Assembly (NCBI GenBank): GCA_037783415.1
Contig: JAZGTN010000022.1
Span: 2,914,001-2,978,000 of the forward strand
DNA length: 64,000 bases
Source: Leptasterias polaris
Lineage: Eukaryota; Echinodermata; Asteroidea; Forcipulatida; Asteriidae
Reading direction: 5' to 3'
In this document: piece after piece, positions 51,540-64,000 of the stretch
How positions within the stretch are numbered: the first letter of the stretch is position 1
Layout: each line of letters begins with the position of its first letter
Position numbers and translations under genes: made by a program
The notes under the pieces: generated by a model
Databases searched by the model: none
Told to the model about the DNA's origin: nothing
Seen by the model: the letters and a program-made list of their open reading frames with translations, nothing else

Positions 51540-52163
51540 CTGGATGTTAACTCCGCCCATAATTCCCCTTAGACGTAGACGGCGTTTGTGTGCAACTGCA
51601 ATGATCGTCATAGAACCCGGAGAACGCTGAGTGTGTCATTGTGCGTGCGATTTCGTTGTGAGACCATTTTTATGGACGCGCGTACGCCATTTTTCTTTTC
51701 ACGCGTGTATGGGTGATAAGCCAGTGATAATATTTTGCCATACAGTAGACGTCATGAACATTGACCAATGAAAACACGTAGAAACGGTCTATGTGCGTTG
51801 CCATTTTGCCATACACGCGTGTCACGTGATGATCATTTTGCCATACACAGACGACACAGGCCGGCTGCTCGCGGTTCTATGGCTAAGCCCCGCCTCTGTG
51901 CTGGTTAATAATTTATTTACATCGTTGGCTTGGTGATGGACTGGTGTTGATTTCGCTGGCTCGCATATTTCGCGTTGTGGCGGGGATGGGAGTAGTAAAC
52001 ACATGTCGATGCCGCGTCCATATCCGGCCAGCACTTGTGGTTTTGGAATAACTTTGTTACATTTTGAAGTTGTATTGGAATTGAACGTTTGAGAGTTTGG
52101 AATTTTGAGGAAAAACCTACATTTGCAATTCAAGAGTGAGTTGGTTCCTTCTTTGGGATCAAC
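51540..52163 (+). promoter_or_regulatory. Presumed SAXO promoter and 5' UTR
   Basis: A GC-richer stretch upstream of the ATG. The motif TTTTGCCATACA occurs three times (51736, 51805, 51838), once next to GTTGCC, and CACGTG occurs at 51824. RFX X-boxes would be expected for a ciliary gene, but I see only a GTTGCC half site, so regulation by RFX is a guess. Confidence 0.35.
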
Positions 52164-55100
52164 ATGACAAAACAATGTATTTGCCAGATCTGCACTTGCG
52201 GGTAAGTCATACATAAATTAATTTCTTGCCGAAAAAACATATTTAAACCAAGGGAAAAGCATAAAAATATGAATATTGTTTGTGGTTTTAAACTTTTACA
52301 GTAGATTAAAAAGTATGTAATTTTTAATAGGCACGTCTCTTATTAGTCTTACCTACTGTACATGTACAATTGATGGGTTATAAATATTATGTATTGTATC
52401 ATGTACTGTGTGTGTGTACTTTTGTGTCATATTGTTCTGTTCAGCTAAACAGCAGAGTCATTAAACAAATTTTACAGTTATGTCACTTGACGGTGAGACC
52501 ACTCTTCATGAATTCACCACTTTGAATTATTTATTATTTATTACACATATTGCTTGTCCATTAATAAGCCAATCACATCTTTGGTTTGGGGCTTTAGAAC
52601 TTTGATTTATTTCCCATGTACTTTCTGCATAATAACTGCAAACATGTTACTTTTACTTAGTTTCAGTTAGTAGATTTTAATTTGTTGAAATCAAATGTTA
52701 ATTTCAATTGCAGCAATCAAAACAAGCATTGATAATTTGGGAGTGTTTTCAAACGCCATTTTCTTTACTTTTAAAACCAAAGGATTTCTCAGGAGAATTG
52801 GTGTGGACTTTGTCATCATTTGAGCTCCCAGATTGAAACTATTAAACGCTAATCACTTTTTTATTGTTACCAATCCTGTTCGTCATCGATATTAAAGGCC
52901 AAATTGATTTAAAGTTTTCTCTTTTCAGTTAATGTCCTGTCATTTTTTCTTTCAACATGAATCTTGATGGATGCATGCACACCTTTTCTCCGTGCGTAAA
53001 CTTTGGGTTAATACAAAATCTTCACTTAATACACACCTTAAACCTCATAATTTCTTCACTGTCTTGTTCATTTAACACTTAAAAACAAGTGAAGTTTCCC
53101 TTGGTAGATGTACTGTAATTATCAAAGCAAAAATAGTTGAGGCCCTTCAGAATTAACCAAGTTCTTAAATTTAGGGTTTCTGTCTTTTCTCTCTCTTTTT
53201 TGTAATTTGTTTGCCCTCCTTTTTGTTTTATAGGTTGAGACACAGAGTATATAAAAACAGAACAGTTTACAAAATATTAAACCAATATAGGGAGGCTATT
53301 ACAGGAAGGGCAGAGCTACCAATGTTTATCTAATGTGTGCGGGGGATGGGGGAAGAGTTTTGTGTGGCAAGGCAAGGATACAAACTCAGCGAAAAAATTC
53401 CCTACTTTGCCAGTTGTGCAACGCTCTCCCTGATTCTGCAGAAAGTTCCCTGAAAATAAACCAATCTTTCAAATAGGTAAAATTTGAAAATCTCCCTGTT
53501 TATGAAAACTTTGTCCCTATTATATTGAATGTAAATCTAAGTATTGATTGCCGAGTATGAAATCTTCCTGATTGCAAGATGCAAATGTTGGCAGCTCTGC
53601 TTTGCTCCCCTGTAGTGGCACCTCTGATGTTTGCTTTTTGTGTGCAATGTAAACGTCTTTAATCTAATAAAATACTTCAACATTAATTACAGCTTTTCAA
53701 ATTTCAAAATGTTTGTTATTAAGTGAAGTGTAACGTTTTATCTAGTAATTTAGCATCACTACAAAAACATAAAATTTCTGTTGCAAAACATTTCAAGTAA
53801 ATTTGTTATTATTTATGTTCATTTGTTTTAAACGAGCACAAATTGTGGGATGTAATTGAGACATTATCAATTTACTCTGAAAGTGAAAGTCACCTCTATA
53901 AAAAAGTTATATTTTCAGTTAATAATCGTTATAAAGTCTAGAAACGTGCTTAAATTTAATTTACTGCTTGTTGAAGCGTTAAATTGATCTTTAGAAGTTT
54001 TGTGTTTGACGGTGTAGATTGATTTTTGTTCCTTTCTTTTGTCTCCATCCCTTTGTTTTCTAATAACCATTTCATGGCTTTGACCAATACCGCTCAATAA
54101 CTGAGGATTTGTTTTGTCTGCGTGCTTGTGGGGAGCCGGAAAACAAAAACTTGTTGCCATGGGTGACCAAAAGTGGCCTTGTGGTATCCAGAGCAGTTGA
54201 ATTTTGGTGTGAGCATACATGTAAATGAAGTATGAAACGGTTGTCTTGACAACCATTGATGCTGACTGTTTGGGCTTGTGTTTAATACAATCTACAGGGC
54301 AAGCCTTTTGGGTGATAGGGGTTGTTGATGATTTTTGTTTGTATAATAAACTTCAGTTCAGGCCCAAAATTGCACAATTTCTGTATTCTCTCATGCATTG
54401 AACTTTATTGTAAAATTAAATTTAATTTACTATATTTTTGACCACATGAGGGCTTTTTCAACAGGGCATTTTCTTGCATCACAATTGCATTTTTTGGTAT
54501 TTGTGTTGTTTTCTTGCATCAATGACAAAATACATAAAAATAATAGCAATTAAGTAACAACAATAAAAAAAAGTCTGTTGACTTGTTTTGCATCCATATG
54601 AATTCAGTTCACATACATGTACATGTACATGCATGTGTACATAGGTACAGTACATGACATGCACTGATAGAAAATACAGTGAATTCCTGACAAAAATAAT
54701 TGACAGTTTATTCACAGTTACTTGTGGATTAGATTTTTCTTCCATACTTTTAGTTAGAACTATAAGCTCAACTGGTGTCACACTACCAACCTATGACACG
54801 ATATATGGAGAGAGGTTAAAATCCAAAGTTAGTGCAATATTAAGTGATCCAACCCATCCCCTCTTCAACTGCTTTATTTTAAACCGTTCTGGTATCAGGT
54901 TTCATGTACCACGAACAAACCACACCCGGTTTTGGCAATCTTTTGTTCTGATGTCTATTCACATGCTAAATTCCTCAGCTAAATGTTAATCTGTATGTTA
55001 TATCCAACCTTTATATGCTTACTCCAAATTGTGTTTCTTATAGTGACAGCTGTCTCTTGTTTTGTATTGTAAATGTAATTGTATTCATTGTAAATATTAG

Positions 55101-55194
55101 TGTTTTCATTGTCTACTTAGTTTTTACTTTTAATGTAATTATAGCCAAGGGAAGCAAAATTTCTGTATTTTTTTAATGATGCGGACAAATAAAA

Positions 55195-55225
<31 letters not shown>

Positions 55226-58200
55226 AAGCCTAGAACAAAATTAATCAGTTTCCTGAATAATCTAGACAATAAAATAAAGTTGTGTTTAGTTTGTTTTTTA
55301 GTTGGATAAAAGTAGTAGTAATATGTAGTAGTAGAATGGGAGAGGTTGTCTTCAGTCGACGCCATCTCGGGAGCCTCTGATGGTCACTTTCCATTCATCC
55401 CGGTCCAACATCAATGTCCTCAATAAAAGTAATGTTCTAAATCAAGAATACACCCCCCCCCCCCTCCTGCCTCGCATCCGCAAAATTAAACGAGAAGAAA
55501 AGATGTGATGCAGATAACGTAAATTGGCATTGATTCCAAAGTTTTCTGAAAAAATTTCAATTGCCCAAATCACATCATCACGATAATATTGGTGATTGTG
55601 GCATTTTAGGAGTCAATGTCCCAGTGTGTTTTTAAGTGTTTTCGTGCATTTTAGGCCATGCGGCGTTTACACTCTTACTCTTACCATGCAATGTGACTCC
55701 CAAAATTGCTAGCTTGGTAGCTAGACAGTAGCTGTGTGTGAGGGTGCAAGGGTTCAATATGCACACAGAATTAAAAAAACAATGTAATTAATGAAGCTTG
55801 TTAATTATTTACTGACTGTTTTTTTAAGGGGTTTTCAGAACTTAGGCTTAGTTCTCCTTATTGTACCTGAAATGTTGCTTGTTTTTTTAATTGATTCAAC
55901 AAATTTAAATAGAGTCAAATGTTTAAACAATTTGTTTTCATTTTGCAGACGTCATCGTTGTCCCCATCGGCCGCAAGCCCCAGTCAGCAAGGGACCATGT
56001 GTCCTGTCGGAGTACACCAACAAGTACAAGGGGTATCCAGGCAACCTGATGAGAGACAGCTTCAAGCCCAAAGAGCAGATGCTCCAAGGGACGGGTACGA
56101 TGGCCGATGCTACAACCCACAGGTAAGTTGGAATATATACACCCACTATACCACTATATAGTCTAGGGATTTTTCAGTATCATTCAAAGAGTTAATTACT
56201 ACATTTTTCTTCTAATCCATTACCAGGTATATATTGTTTTTGTGTCATGTGTTTGTGCTGTTTCTTGGTGGGTGTTTCACACTGACCTTTCACTTCTGAC
56301 TCCATGGTTTTTTGTGTAAATGTGTTTTCCCCATGCACAAGCTAGCGTATTGGGTTGATATGCGCGAATTGCAATGCTGATATACCTGTGAATTAGGACA
56401 AAAACAAAAAACAAAACAACTTTTTATGGGGAGGGGGGAACTGAAGATCAAAATCACTGATATCATCCAGATAACACCATTTAGAATGCCCCAGATTGCA
56501 CACAGGTTAGCTTTTTAAATTAAAGCATTGAGTAAAAGCAGAAGACTTTGTCTCAATTCAGCGTGCTTTAATGCTTTCCAGTTTTTAAAAAAATCCTGGT
56601 GATTTAACATAATCTCTTTCTTTACTGTCAAACCGGGCAATTCTTATGACAGAAACACACATTTTGTTTGAGTTTTGGGTCTTGTGAAATGTCTTGTGAA
56701 TTATATTTTCTTTTTTCGTTCAAGTCCATAAAAATGAGTATAAAAGCAGGGAAAATATTTTGGGGAAGCCTGTTGTTTTTGGACCCCGAGGTCAAATGTC
56801 ATAGTCAGTATGCCTAAAACAAAAGAAGTGTTGTCCGAGTGATAACTCATTAAGGACTTGGCACATCAACTCCAAACTTCATTGTTATAAAGTAAATTTT
56901 TTACTTGCACTGATCTGTCAAAGAATGAGTCTAATCTCAGGACGGCATTATTTTGTGTTGTAATTATACCATTCTTTTTATTCAAATTTGTTTTTGCAGA
57001 GTCGACTTTGTTCCACGTGAATCAGTGCGTCCCCCCATCCATCAGCAAGAGCCTTATCGTAAACCCAGTGGGGGTATTGACCTGTTGACCTCTTATACTA
57101 AGGACTACCCAGGACGCAAAGCGGAAGCGGTCAAGAGCTTCCGTGGTGACCACACAAGACACGTACCGTCGGGTGAATTCAGGGGGAACCCTACTTATAC
57201 TGGTAAGTCAAGGAGGATTATATTTATTTCCTAAAACAAAACAATGGCAAGGGTTTGCCCTTATTGTATTTTTATTAAAGATTTTTTAGTTTTCATACAA
57301 TTACATTAGTATGAAAATTCTGTGCAGAAATTTGCCATCTTTTTAGGTCATGAGAGTACTTTCCCTGAGATTTTACCATTTCCATGTCCGAAATGTCAGT
57401 GTAATCATTTGAAATTTTCAAAACCTAAATATTGACCCCTTACACCAACTTCACATGTTATCTGCCAGGCTCTCAATTTTGAGAGTCAATTCGCACTCAC
57501 AGTTTGTGGTAGGCATATTATGCCACATCGCCTAAAAAGTGCACTACACTGACACACGAGAATGACCCCCAAAACTGGTGCAACCAAGATTATTGTGATG
57601 ATGACGTTGGCTTGAATTGGGTCAATGCCTATATTTGTTGAATTGAACAAGGGTAGCCATGCGGTGACATCTTGTTATTGTTTTCCTTGTCTTAGATGAC
57701 TTTCGTAAGTGGGATCTACCGCCAAAAGATCAAGGTAAGGGGTACCACACCTATGTTCCCCCGTCTGCCTCATTTGATGGCCTGTCAACATTTGCCAGAG
57801 ATTTTCAACCCAAGAGAGTTGACGTACGCCAGAGCCTACGACCAGCAGAAAATACCCAGCGATCAGACGCACCATTTGAAGATAAGACAAGCCACAAGGT
57901 AACCTACATCCCCCACGCCGTACAAGCAAGGTACGTACGCCAACAGGATCCCTATCAAAAGAGTCCGCACAAGTTTGACAGCCTGACCACATTCCAGCGC
58001 GACTTTATGAACAAGAGCGCCTCACGACCGGACAACTTCAAGCCAGATGCTACCCCAATGAAGTCCGACCTACCTTTTGAAGACAACACTACTTTCAAAT
58101 CTGACTACAAGAAGTGGGATTGTAAGCCTGTGCAGTCTCACGTACCAGATTCCTACCAGAAACCCGCAGGCGATATGGATCTGTACACAACCAACAGGCT

Positions 58201-58696
58201 TGCGTATCAACCCCACAAGATCAGGCCCGTTTCAGCGCGGCGTCCGGCCTCACAGGGCCGCAAAAGCGACGCCCCGTTCGACGATCGAACCAACTACACC
58301 GCAGATTTCCGCAAATGGGAGAGTATGCCTGAGAGGCGTGGCGACCCATCCCAGCGACCTTACGAGAAGCCTGAAATTCCATTTGCAGGCATGACCAACT
58401 ACCAGGCGCAGTACATACCAAAGCATGCAATGCCAGCCAAAAGTATGGGCCCTGATCGCACAGCACGTAAGAGCAGCGATCCGTTTGATGATCGCACATT
58501 CTATAAATTGGACTTCACTGCAAAGGAAGTACAGCCGTGCCCTGCAGTCAATCTACCTGCCAGCGGGTTTAACTTCAATCAGCTGGACCAAAGAGGACAC
58601 GAGTTATGGGTGAAGAATGCCTGGACAGGTGAAAGCGAGCGAGTTGTAAAAACACCACAGCAACAGATAAGTATAGAGCAGGCTACATACGCTTGA
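52164..58696 (+). CDS. SAXO1: Stabilizer of axonemal microtubules (SAXO/FAM154 family)
   Basis: Four coding exons: 52164-52201, 55949-56122, 57000-57202 and 57696-58696. All have GT-AG junctions and consistent phases, giving 471 residues (human SAXO1 474). SAXO proteins bind and stabilise microtubules of cilia, flagella and centrioles through short Mn repeats. The N-terminus, MTKQCICQICTCGRHRCPH, is the Cys-rich head of the family; VLSEYTNKY and DSFKP follow. Mn-type repeats are visible at about residues 198 (APFEDKTSHKVTY), 265 (PFEDNTTFKSDYKKW), 332 (PFDDRTNYTADFRKW), 367 (PFAGMTNYQAQYIPKH) and 401 (PFDDRTFYKLDF). The alternate MDLYTT and FDSLTTFQRDF motifs also occur. The C-terminus carries FNFNQLDQRGHELW, as in the family. 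The second ATG-rich frame at 58007 is internal, not a start. It may be co-orthologous to SAXO1 and SAXO2; the symbol follows the N-terminal match. Confidence 0.93.
54775..55223 (+). mobile_element. 5'-truncated LINE with (ATCT)n tail, SAXO intron 1
   Basis: One frame (to about 54985) reads PTYDTIYGERLKSKVSAILS, then PTHPLFNCFILNRSGIRFHV and FVLMSIHMLNSSA, the usual C-terminus of a non-LTR retrotransposon ORF2. After its 3' UTR it ends AATAAAAT followed by seven ATCT units. Same strand as the gene. Confidence 0.85.
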
Positions 58697-58741
58697 GTCT
58701 GTTGTAAAAAAAAGTATGTGTTTGCGATAACACTAAGACCA

Positions 58742-58865
58742 GGGCCCAATTTTATGTCAATGCTTACCGCCGAATTCTGCACTATAATGGCCCTCAGAAC
58801 TCACAGTCACACTTAACATGGCACTGTTAGCAAAGAATTCTGTGGCAATAAGCAGTGAAATTGGG
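58742..58865. mobile_element. Palindromic MITE fragment in the SAXO 3' UTR
   Basis: GGGCCCAATTTTATGTCAATGC and GCTTACCGCCGAATTCTGC on the left; AGAATTCTGTGGCAATAAGC and GTGAAATTGGGTGCC inverted on the right. Confidence 0.7.
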
Positions 58866-59106
58866 TGCCGATGCCTTTATTACTGTTGATACACCTTAGT
58901 GGTTGAATCAAATCTGAAAAAGGAAGAATTAAGCTTTGTGTGTAAAATGAGAGAGCATTTTAGTCCAAAAATTTAGCATAAAAGATAAAATGATCATAGA
59001 AATAGCAATTGCGTGCAATATGTTGGTATTATCTTTGTTTTGAAAAGATTTGTGGTTTAAATGAACACAAATATTTGTACTTATTTACAGAACTACATGT
59101 AATAGA

Positions 59107-59112
59107 AATAAA
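59107..59112 (+). terminator. Candidate SAXO polyadenylation signal
   Basis: AATAAA about 410 bp after the stop codon; assignment rests only on the hexamer. Confidence 0.35.
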
Positions 59113-60025
59113 AATGAGATGTGTTTTTTTTTTTTCAATATCAAATTTCCTTTTTAATGTTGAGCTTTTCAAAAACTATTGCCTTTTTAAATAAGAACCA
59201 AATGTGCCTTTTTTACACAACCCAGCTATGCTGACAATTTGTATTCTGTCAGAGGGCTTTTGAAATGGTTGTAATAATAATAATAATAAACGGCTTTTAT
59301 ATAGCGCCCTTAACCCAAAAAGGGTCCCGAGGCGCTTTACAAAGGTTAACAAAAATTAAATTACAAGAAAATTGAACAATTTAAGAAATACTGAACAATT
59401 TAAGGTAAACAGTTTTTTTAAAAGCAATATAAAAATAAAAACGCACAACAATGATGTGAAGTGTCAGTCTCAAACGACATGACTTTTAAAAAGCTAAAAA
59501 GCCCAATATAAAAAGTTGGATCAAGAAGAAAGACATTTTCCTCTCATAATGAACAACACGCAATTAACTTGTATTTGTTCAAGCTTGTAGATCTAACTAT
59601 GTTGCTTTATGTCAGGTGTGCAGATCACTTATGTTTCTTATGTTGACAAATTTGAAACCATTTGTACTATAAATTGCCTTACACAGTGTACCGCAGTACA
59701 TTGTTGCCACAAAAGGTACACATGTACTAGATTACACTACAAAACCTGTTCAGTAGTGCGCCCTTTGTGTTCTTGAAAAAGAACACTAATTGAGCAGACT
59801 ATTGGGTTACCATTTTGTTTACATCAGCTTCAAGGAAGTCATTACCCAACACAGAGAGCCTGTATTTTGTTGTCTGAGGCCACGGTTGCCTAGCAACAGT
59901 AGCTATGACAGCATCAATGCTTTCTGGTGTACTAGTCAAGCCTAATTATTATGTTCAACCATAGGGCAAGGACCAACTGAACATGTCCATTTCCTGTGTA
60001 GACAAATTCAGAATATAAAGGCATG

Positions 60026-60184
60026 CCTGATGCTTAAAAGAGGCATCAGCCTCCATGCCCCTGGTCGTTGCCTTGGTGCCCCTTGAAACATTCCAATAGA
60101 AATTTACAATTTCCTTATAGTGGTGCCCTTTACGAAGAAATAACCTCGGTGCCCTAATTCTTTCAAGACTGAAACATCAGGCCT
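60026..60184 (+). mobile_element. MITE, CAGGCCTGGAATT family, diverged
   Basis: GCCTGATGCTTAAAAGAGGC, CCCCTGGTCGTTGCCTTGG, TGCCCCTTGAAACATTCC, GTGCCCTTTACGAAG, and the end AAACATCAGGCC. Confidence 0.75.
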
Positions 60185-60305
60185 TTATAAGAGGACAGCA
60201 AAACAAAGAAACACAAAGCAAAAATGAGATTCAGGACTTCAGAATGTACTCCTTATACGCAGAACCTCTTCATAACAGTGCTCTTTATATAACCAGGGTT
60301 AACTG
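60185..60305. repeat. Dispersed repeat, inverted partner of 50155-50280
   Basis: GAGGACAGCAAAACAAAGAA, GAGATTCAGGACTTCAGAATG, CAGAACCTCTTCATAACAG. Confidence 0.75.
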
Positions 60306-61659
60306 CTACTTATCAACGCATCTTAGCAGTGGGGCTTATGTTAGACGGTGAAAGTGGACGCTACCGCTTTATCCTGGGTAACAAGGCACTCAAGTGCTTC
60401 TTATCCATTGTAGTAAACAAAATAATTGATTGAGAGCAAATTTTTACCAAGGTTAAACAAACCAAAGAATAAAAGATTTGTCATCTCACAGAGGAGATAA
60501 AAATTTACCAAAGACATATTTTGTCCTTGCGAATTAATTTCCTTGGAAATTGTAATCACCTATAATTGCTGAATATTTTTCAATGAAGTTGAACTGAACT
60601 CGAAAAAAATTTGGTGTTACTGTAGACAATGCTTATTTTAGACTCGTACACCAATTGTCTTTCAGCAAATGGGCAAAATGTATTCTTCTTAAAACGTGTG
60701 CTTCATGTTGAAATGCATCACTGGTACTAGCAGGTCAATATTGCACAAAAACAATACAACATTTTGTCAAAGACTGCTTGAAATTTTGAAAATTGTGACG
60801 AGCACGGAGTGCCTGGCTTTAGCCTTGTGCGAATTAACTCATGTGCATTGGGTATGGCAGCATATACACAATGAATTATTAATAATTGCAGCGGATAAAA
60901 ATGTCGTGTGACAAATATAAATTCCTTCATGATCTACACACCATGTTTACTATTTGCTCCAATTTCTATACATAACAACTGGATCTTAAGTACAACCTTT
61001 GGGAACTAGTGTGGATATGTTTTGTTATGCATATTCTTGATTTGGCTTTTAAGTTTATTGTTGTACAGGACCCCCTGTGGAATTCCTAATGGGGATTGTA
61101 CATGACTCGTATATCATGGAGGAAGGTTCCCATGGTTCGATTGAATTAACGATAAGACTCGGTGCCACATGTCAGAAATGACTGTGAGAGAGTAAAATTA
61201 CAATCTGTCATTTTGAGTGGGCAGCCGTATATGACATCATAAAAAATTCTTGAAGTGGATAATTTATGCATTTTTTTATATAATGTTAATTGCTTACAGG
61301 GTACTCTTTTCGTGTAAGACGCTCATCAGTACTAGCTGCCCCAGTGGCTGGCCATAAAACCATTCAAGCTTCTGTTGATTTTTTATGGCTCCATGATATA
61401 TATTACACAGCACATAAAATGAATTGTTGTAATGGTAGAATTTTAATATCTTGAGTAGAAACTTTTGAATTATATAATTTAGCCATTTTGTTTTACTCGG
61501 TTTATTATCTGAATACTCTTTCATAGATTTAATTGTGTTTCAACCAAATCCTAAAACTAGCAGTAAATTTGCTTTTAGTAAGATATTAAGCATTTTATTT
61601 TGATGGTTTGCATCATGATTAAATTGAATGTATTGCTATGTATAAAAATGCCTTAATAA

Positions 61660-61780
61660 TTAAGTGCCTTACTAAGGCCGTGTCCAAAATGGCGGCTGTG
61701 GCTCTGGCTGTTGCTAAGAGCAGCCTATGCTTCAACATGTGTAACCATGGTGATTTAGCCACAGCTGCTAAAACAGAAAC
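61660..61780. repeat. Diverged repeat pair, copy 1
   Basis: GGCCGTGTCCAAAATGGCGGCT, GGCTGTTGCTAAGAG, ATGCTTCAACATGTGTAACC, ATGGTGATTTAGCCACAGCT align with 62950-63060 (GCCGTGTCTGAATTGGCAGCT, CCTTCAAGCATGCATGTGC, ATGGTGATCAAGCCGCAACAGCT). Confidence 0.55.
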
Positions 61781-62949
61781 GGTCCAAGTTGATCTTGGAT
61801 TTAAACCAAATAAGTTCAACAGACACAAACCAAACCAAAGTCACCAAAAGTTGCTCAGTGCTGTCAAACCTTTCTCATGGTCAGCCATATTTTTTATTTT
61901 GTTTGGCTTCCATTCAATTCAGTGTAACCTAACTGAGGCTGGAAGGACAGCATTAGTCTGATCCCCTTTGAAGTGTGAATCAGAACTACCCGTTGTCATT
62001 GTGCAAAAAGGGTATCATACATGTATTTAATTGACCACAGTGTGTTTTTTGTACAAACAATAGAAGAATACAACAACATTTTGACCACAGATTTATGGAC
62101 TAATTCTTTTTTCATGACTGCGCATTAAAGTTGCGCATTACTTGCAAAGAAAATCCCCAAGAATCCCTTTATAAACTCTATAATAGACTCAGTGTATTCA
62201 GAAAAATTGTAGCCAGGAGTAAACTTTACAGAGGTATTATGGAAACCGTAATGTAATTTTTGTTACAACGAGTGTTGTGAACAATTTATTTAATTATCAA
62301 TTACCTTCATGTTTGTAATATTCTTTGGTAAATTAACGAAGTGTATACTTGGGTACCTTCTTGGGTTTTCCCATTAAAGTGCTTGATACCAAAATGAGGC
62401 TGGGAAAAACTCAGGTTGTTTTGTATGGGATCAATCAGTACTGCAATTTATTGGGTGTATACAGGGAAGGTCCACATTCAGCTGCTCATGAATACATAGC
62501 AGGATTAATTAAAGCTGCTTATATATTCTGTATATATCTGAAAAATGCAAAATGGAGAGCCGCCCAAGGCGCAAGATTGGGAACTCAGGCTGAAATGTGA
62601 AATGCGCACTGGACGTCAGTTCAGCAAGCAAGATGCAGTCCTGGATCAGTGAAGCTAGACAATGATCGTTGATACATTTGCTTGCTGAAATGGCACCCAT
62701 GTGTATTTCAACGAGAGATATAGCTCCAGTTCCCCATCCCGCGCCTTCGGTGCTTATATCTTTTGTAATGTATGTATAAATATAAATTTATAATTTAGTA
62801 AAAAATAGCTTACAATCGTACATAAATTTGTAGCTATAGACAATAAATACATGATTGTAGGTCATGGGGCATGGAATTTCATAATTGTGTTCGAGGTAAA
62901 AATGAGTTCAAGAACTCGAATCGAATGGTTGGCTCTAAAATTAATGAGC

Positions 62950-63060
62950 ACTCTAAATGCCGTGTCTGAATTGGCAGCTGTTGCTAATAAGGGTGTTGCT
63001 ATGGGCTTCCTGTCCTTCAAGCATGCATGTGCATGGTGATCAAGCCGCAACAGCTTGATC
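62950..63060. repeat. Diverged repeat pair, copy 2
   Basis: Partner of 61660-61780. Both have short open frames on both strands, but the alignment shows insertions that are not multiples of three, so I read it as a repeat and not as a coding exon. Confidence 0.5.
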
Positions 63061-63069
63061 AAACGTTTA

Positions 63070-63215
63070 AACATAGAGCTGCTAAGTAATACAAACTCTG
63101 CTTACCACTAAAATGTATTTTGCTGTAGCTAAAACAGATTACCAGTCAAGATGTTGTTTAATTGATGTACATTTTGCCTTAACTGGTTTCCTGCATAGTG
63201 CTTTCTGCCTAGCAT
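63070..63215. mobile_element. Palindromic MITE (GGTTACCAGCC family), degenerate
   Basis: GAGCTGCTAAGTAATACAAAC, CAGATTACCAGTCAAGATG, CTGGTTTCCTGCATAGTGC, TCTGCCTAGCATGAAAGCTG follow the family order. Confidence 0.5.
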
Positions 63216-64000
63216 GAAAGCTGTCATGATTATTGTACTACATCTATTTGTAACCAGTTTTAAGTCAAGAACTACCTGTATAGACACCTAAAACAACTTC
63301 TCTAAATTATCAATACTGATACATGAAGCATTTGTTCTATGCCAAGATCTTATCGCTTTTAAACTAGATCGATCAACGGTCAATGTTAAAAGCCGTATAA
63401 GTTTTACATGATTCCCTCTGTAGGGGGGGGGGGGATATTAACCTTTGGTTATAAATCTTCACCATTGGAAGATAACTGCAATCCTATTACACTCAGTAAA
63501 CTATTACAACCTTTTGACACAAAAAAAGAAGAGATGTGAATGTGTTTTGGGACCATCAAAAGGTTATCAATCATGCCAAGCATGCACTTTGGCTTCCCCA
63601 CCATGTATGAAACTACTGTGCAGCATCAGACATTCAACATGGCGTGCAACATTACAGGAATACTGTTGAGGTTTTCTTTAAAACAAGTTCTGTATGTTTA
63701 TTCTAATAAAACAGAGCAAACAAGATAATAATAACAAAAACAAAATACACAATACATGTAGCAAACAAGATGCAAACAATAATTTACCAATGATTTTTTT
63801 TAAAAGCATTTACACATGATCCTGACTGTAAGCACTTTGCATGAGATTTGTGTTTTCATCCTGTTTTTGAATGGAGAAGTACGAATATGATTAAGAAGTG
63901 AGTTCCATAACTAGGGAGCTGCACAATACAATGAAAACTCTTTTCAAGTTTAAAAAGCTATCAGACAGAGACAGACATTGAAATACGGTTTTTTTATAGT

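Larger units (their letters stand above)
47939..52163. other. Intergenic between PSMA4 and the SAXO gene
   Basis: Begins as the PSMA4 3' UTR. It contains the unrecognised repeat pair at 48395 and 48950, a minus-strand SINE, a small MITE, a repeat shared with 60185-60305, a (CG)n-rich patch at 51186-51199 and the presumed SAXO promoter. I see no exon. Confidence 0.7.
58697..64000. other. SAXO 3' UTR and downstream intergenic repeats
   Basis: No exon recognised. It holds a MITE fragment, a LINE-tail-like fragment on the minus strand (59270-59350, AATAATAATAAACGGC then TATATAGCGCCC and GGCGCTTTACAAAGG), a CAGG-family MITE, and a weakly conserved repeat pair (61660, 62950). Confidence 0.7.

Noticed and set aside
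51822..52214. A 130-codon minus-strand open frame
   Set aside because: It runs antisense over the SAXO exon 1 and promoter, has no family resemblance, and the forward exon is well supported.
54654..54989. A 111-codon open frame as a gene in the SAXO intron
   Set aside because: It is the C-terminus of a non-LTR retrotransposon ORF2, truncated at the 5' side and followed by an (ATCT)n tail.
57675..57992. Overlapping minus-strand frames across SAXO exon 4
   Set aside because: They are antisense shadows of the coding exon, which matches the SAXO family over its whole length.
61638..61961. A 107-codon frame beginning MYKNALIIKCLTKAVSKMAA
   Set aside because: The first half aligns with 62950-63060 with gaps that break the frame, so it is better explained as a dispersed repeat.

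Overview
This is an animal nuclear genome window, AT-rich with long repeat-filled introns and GT-AG splicing. It carries four protein-coding genes that I could resolve exon by exon: the 3' part of SNX27 (+), SLC25A46 (-), PSMA4 (+) and a SAXO-family ciliary microtubule gene (+). The proteins are deuterostome-like. The dispersed repeats (tRNA-headed SINEs ending in ATT runs, and palindromic MITEs with ends such as AGGGCCCAATTTCATAAAG or TCGATTTCACAAAG) are of the kind found in echinoderm genomes. My best guess is an echinoderm, perhaps a sea star; that is inference from sequence character, not from a search.

Layout. 1-2254: sequence upstream of the first visible SNX27 exon, with no coding signal; the 5' exons lie outside the window. 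2255-23818: SNX27, eleven coding exons from the end of the PDZ domain to the stop. 23819-33635: about 10 kb intergenic, repeats only. 33636-38274: SLC25A46, six coding exons on the minus strand. 38275-38526: a 252-bp divergent promoter shared with PSMA4. 38527-47938: PSMA4, eight coding exons, the first holding only the ATG. 47939-52163: intergenic, with an unrecognised duplicated repeat pair and the SAXO promoter. 52164-58696: SAXO gene, four coding exons. 58697-64000: 3' UTR and intergenic repeats.

The genes are unrelated housekeeping or ciliary functions: endosome-to-membrane recycling, mitochondrial outer membrane dynamics, 20S proteasome, and axonemal microtubule stabilisation. They are not a pathway or operon. 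PSMA4 and a SAXO paralogue (SAXO2) also share human 15q25, so that pair may reflect old linkage.

The least ordinary content is in the mobile DNA: a 643-bp element with 44-bp inverted termini and an internal array of a CCAAATACTGTCCG-like motif (38983-39625); two CAGG-ended transposon families leaving 6-bp target duplications, one copy carrying two further MITEs nested inside it; a 370-bp hairpin around a tRNA-like core; and a 44-bp tandem array between the last two SNX27 exons. I found no evidence of a novel multi-gene system.
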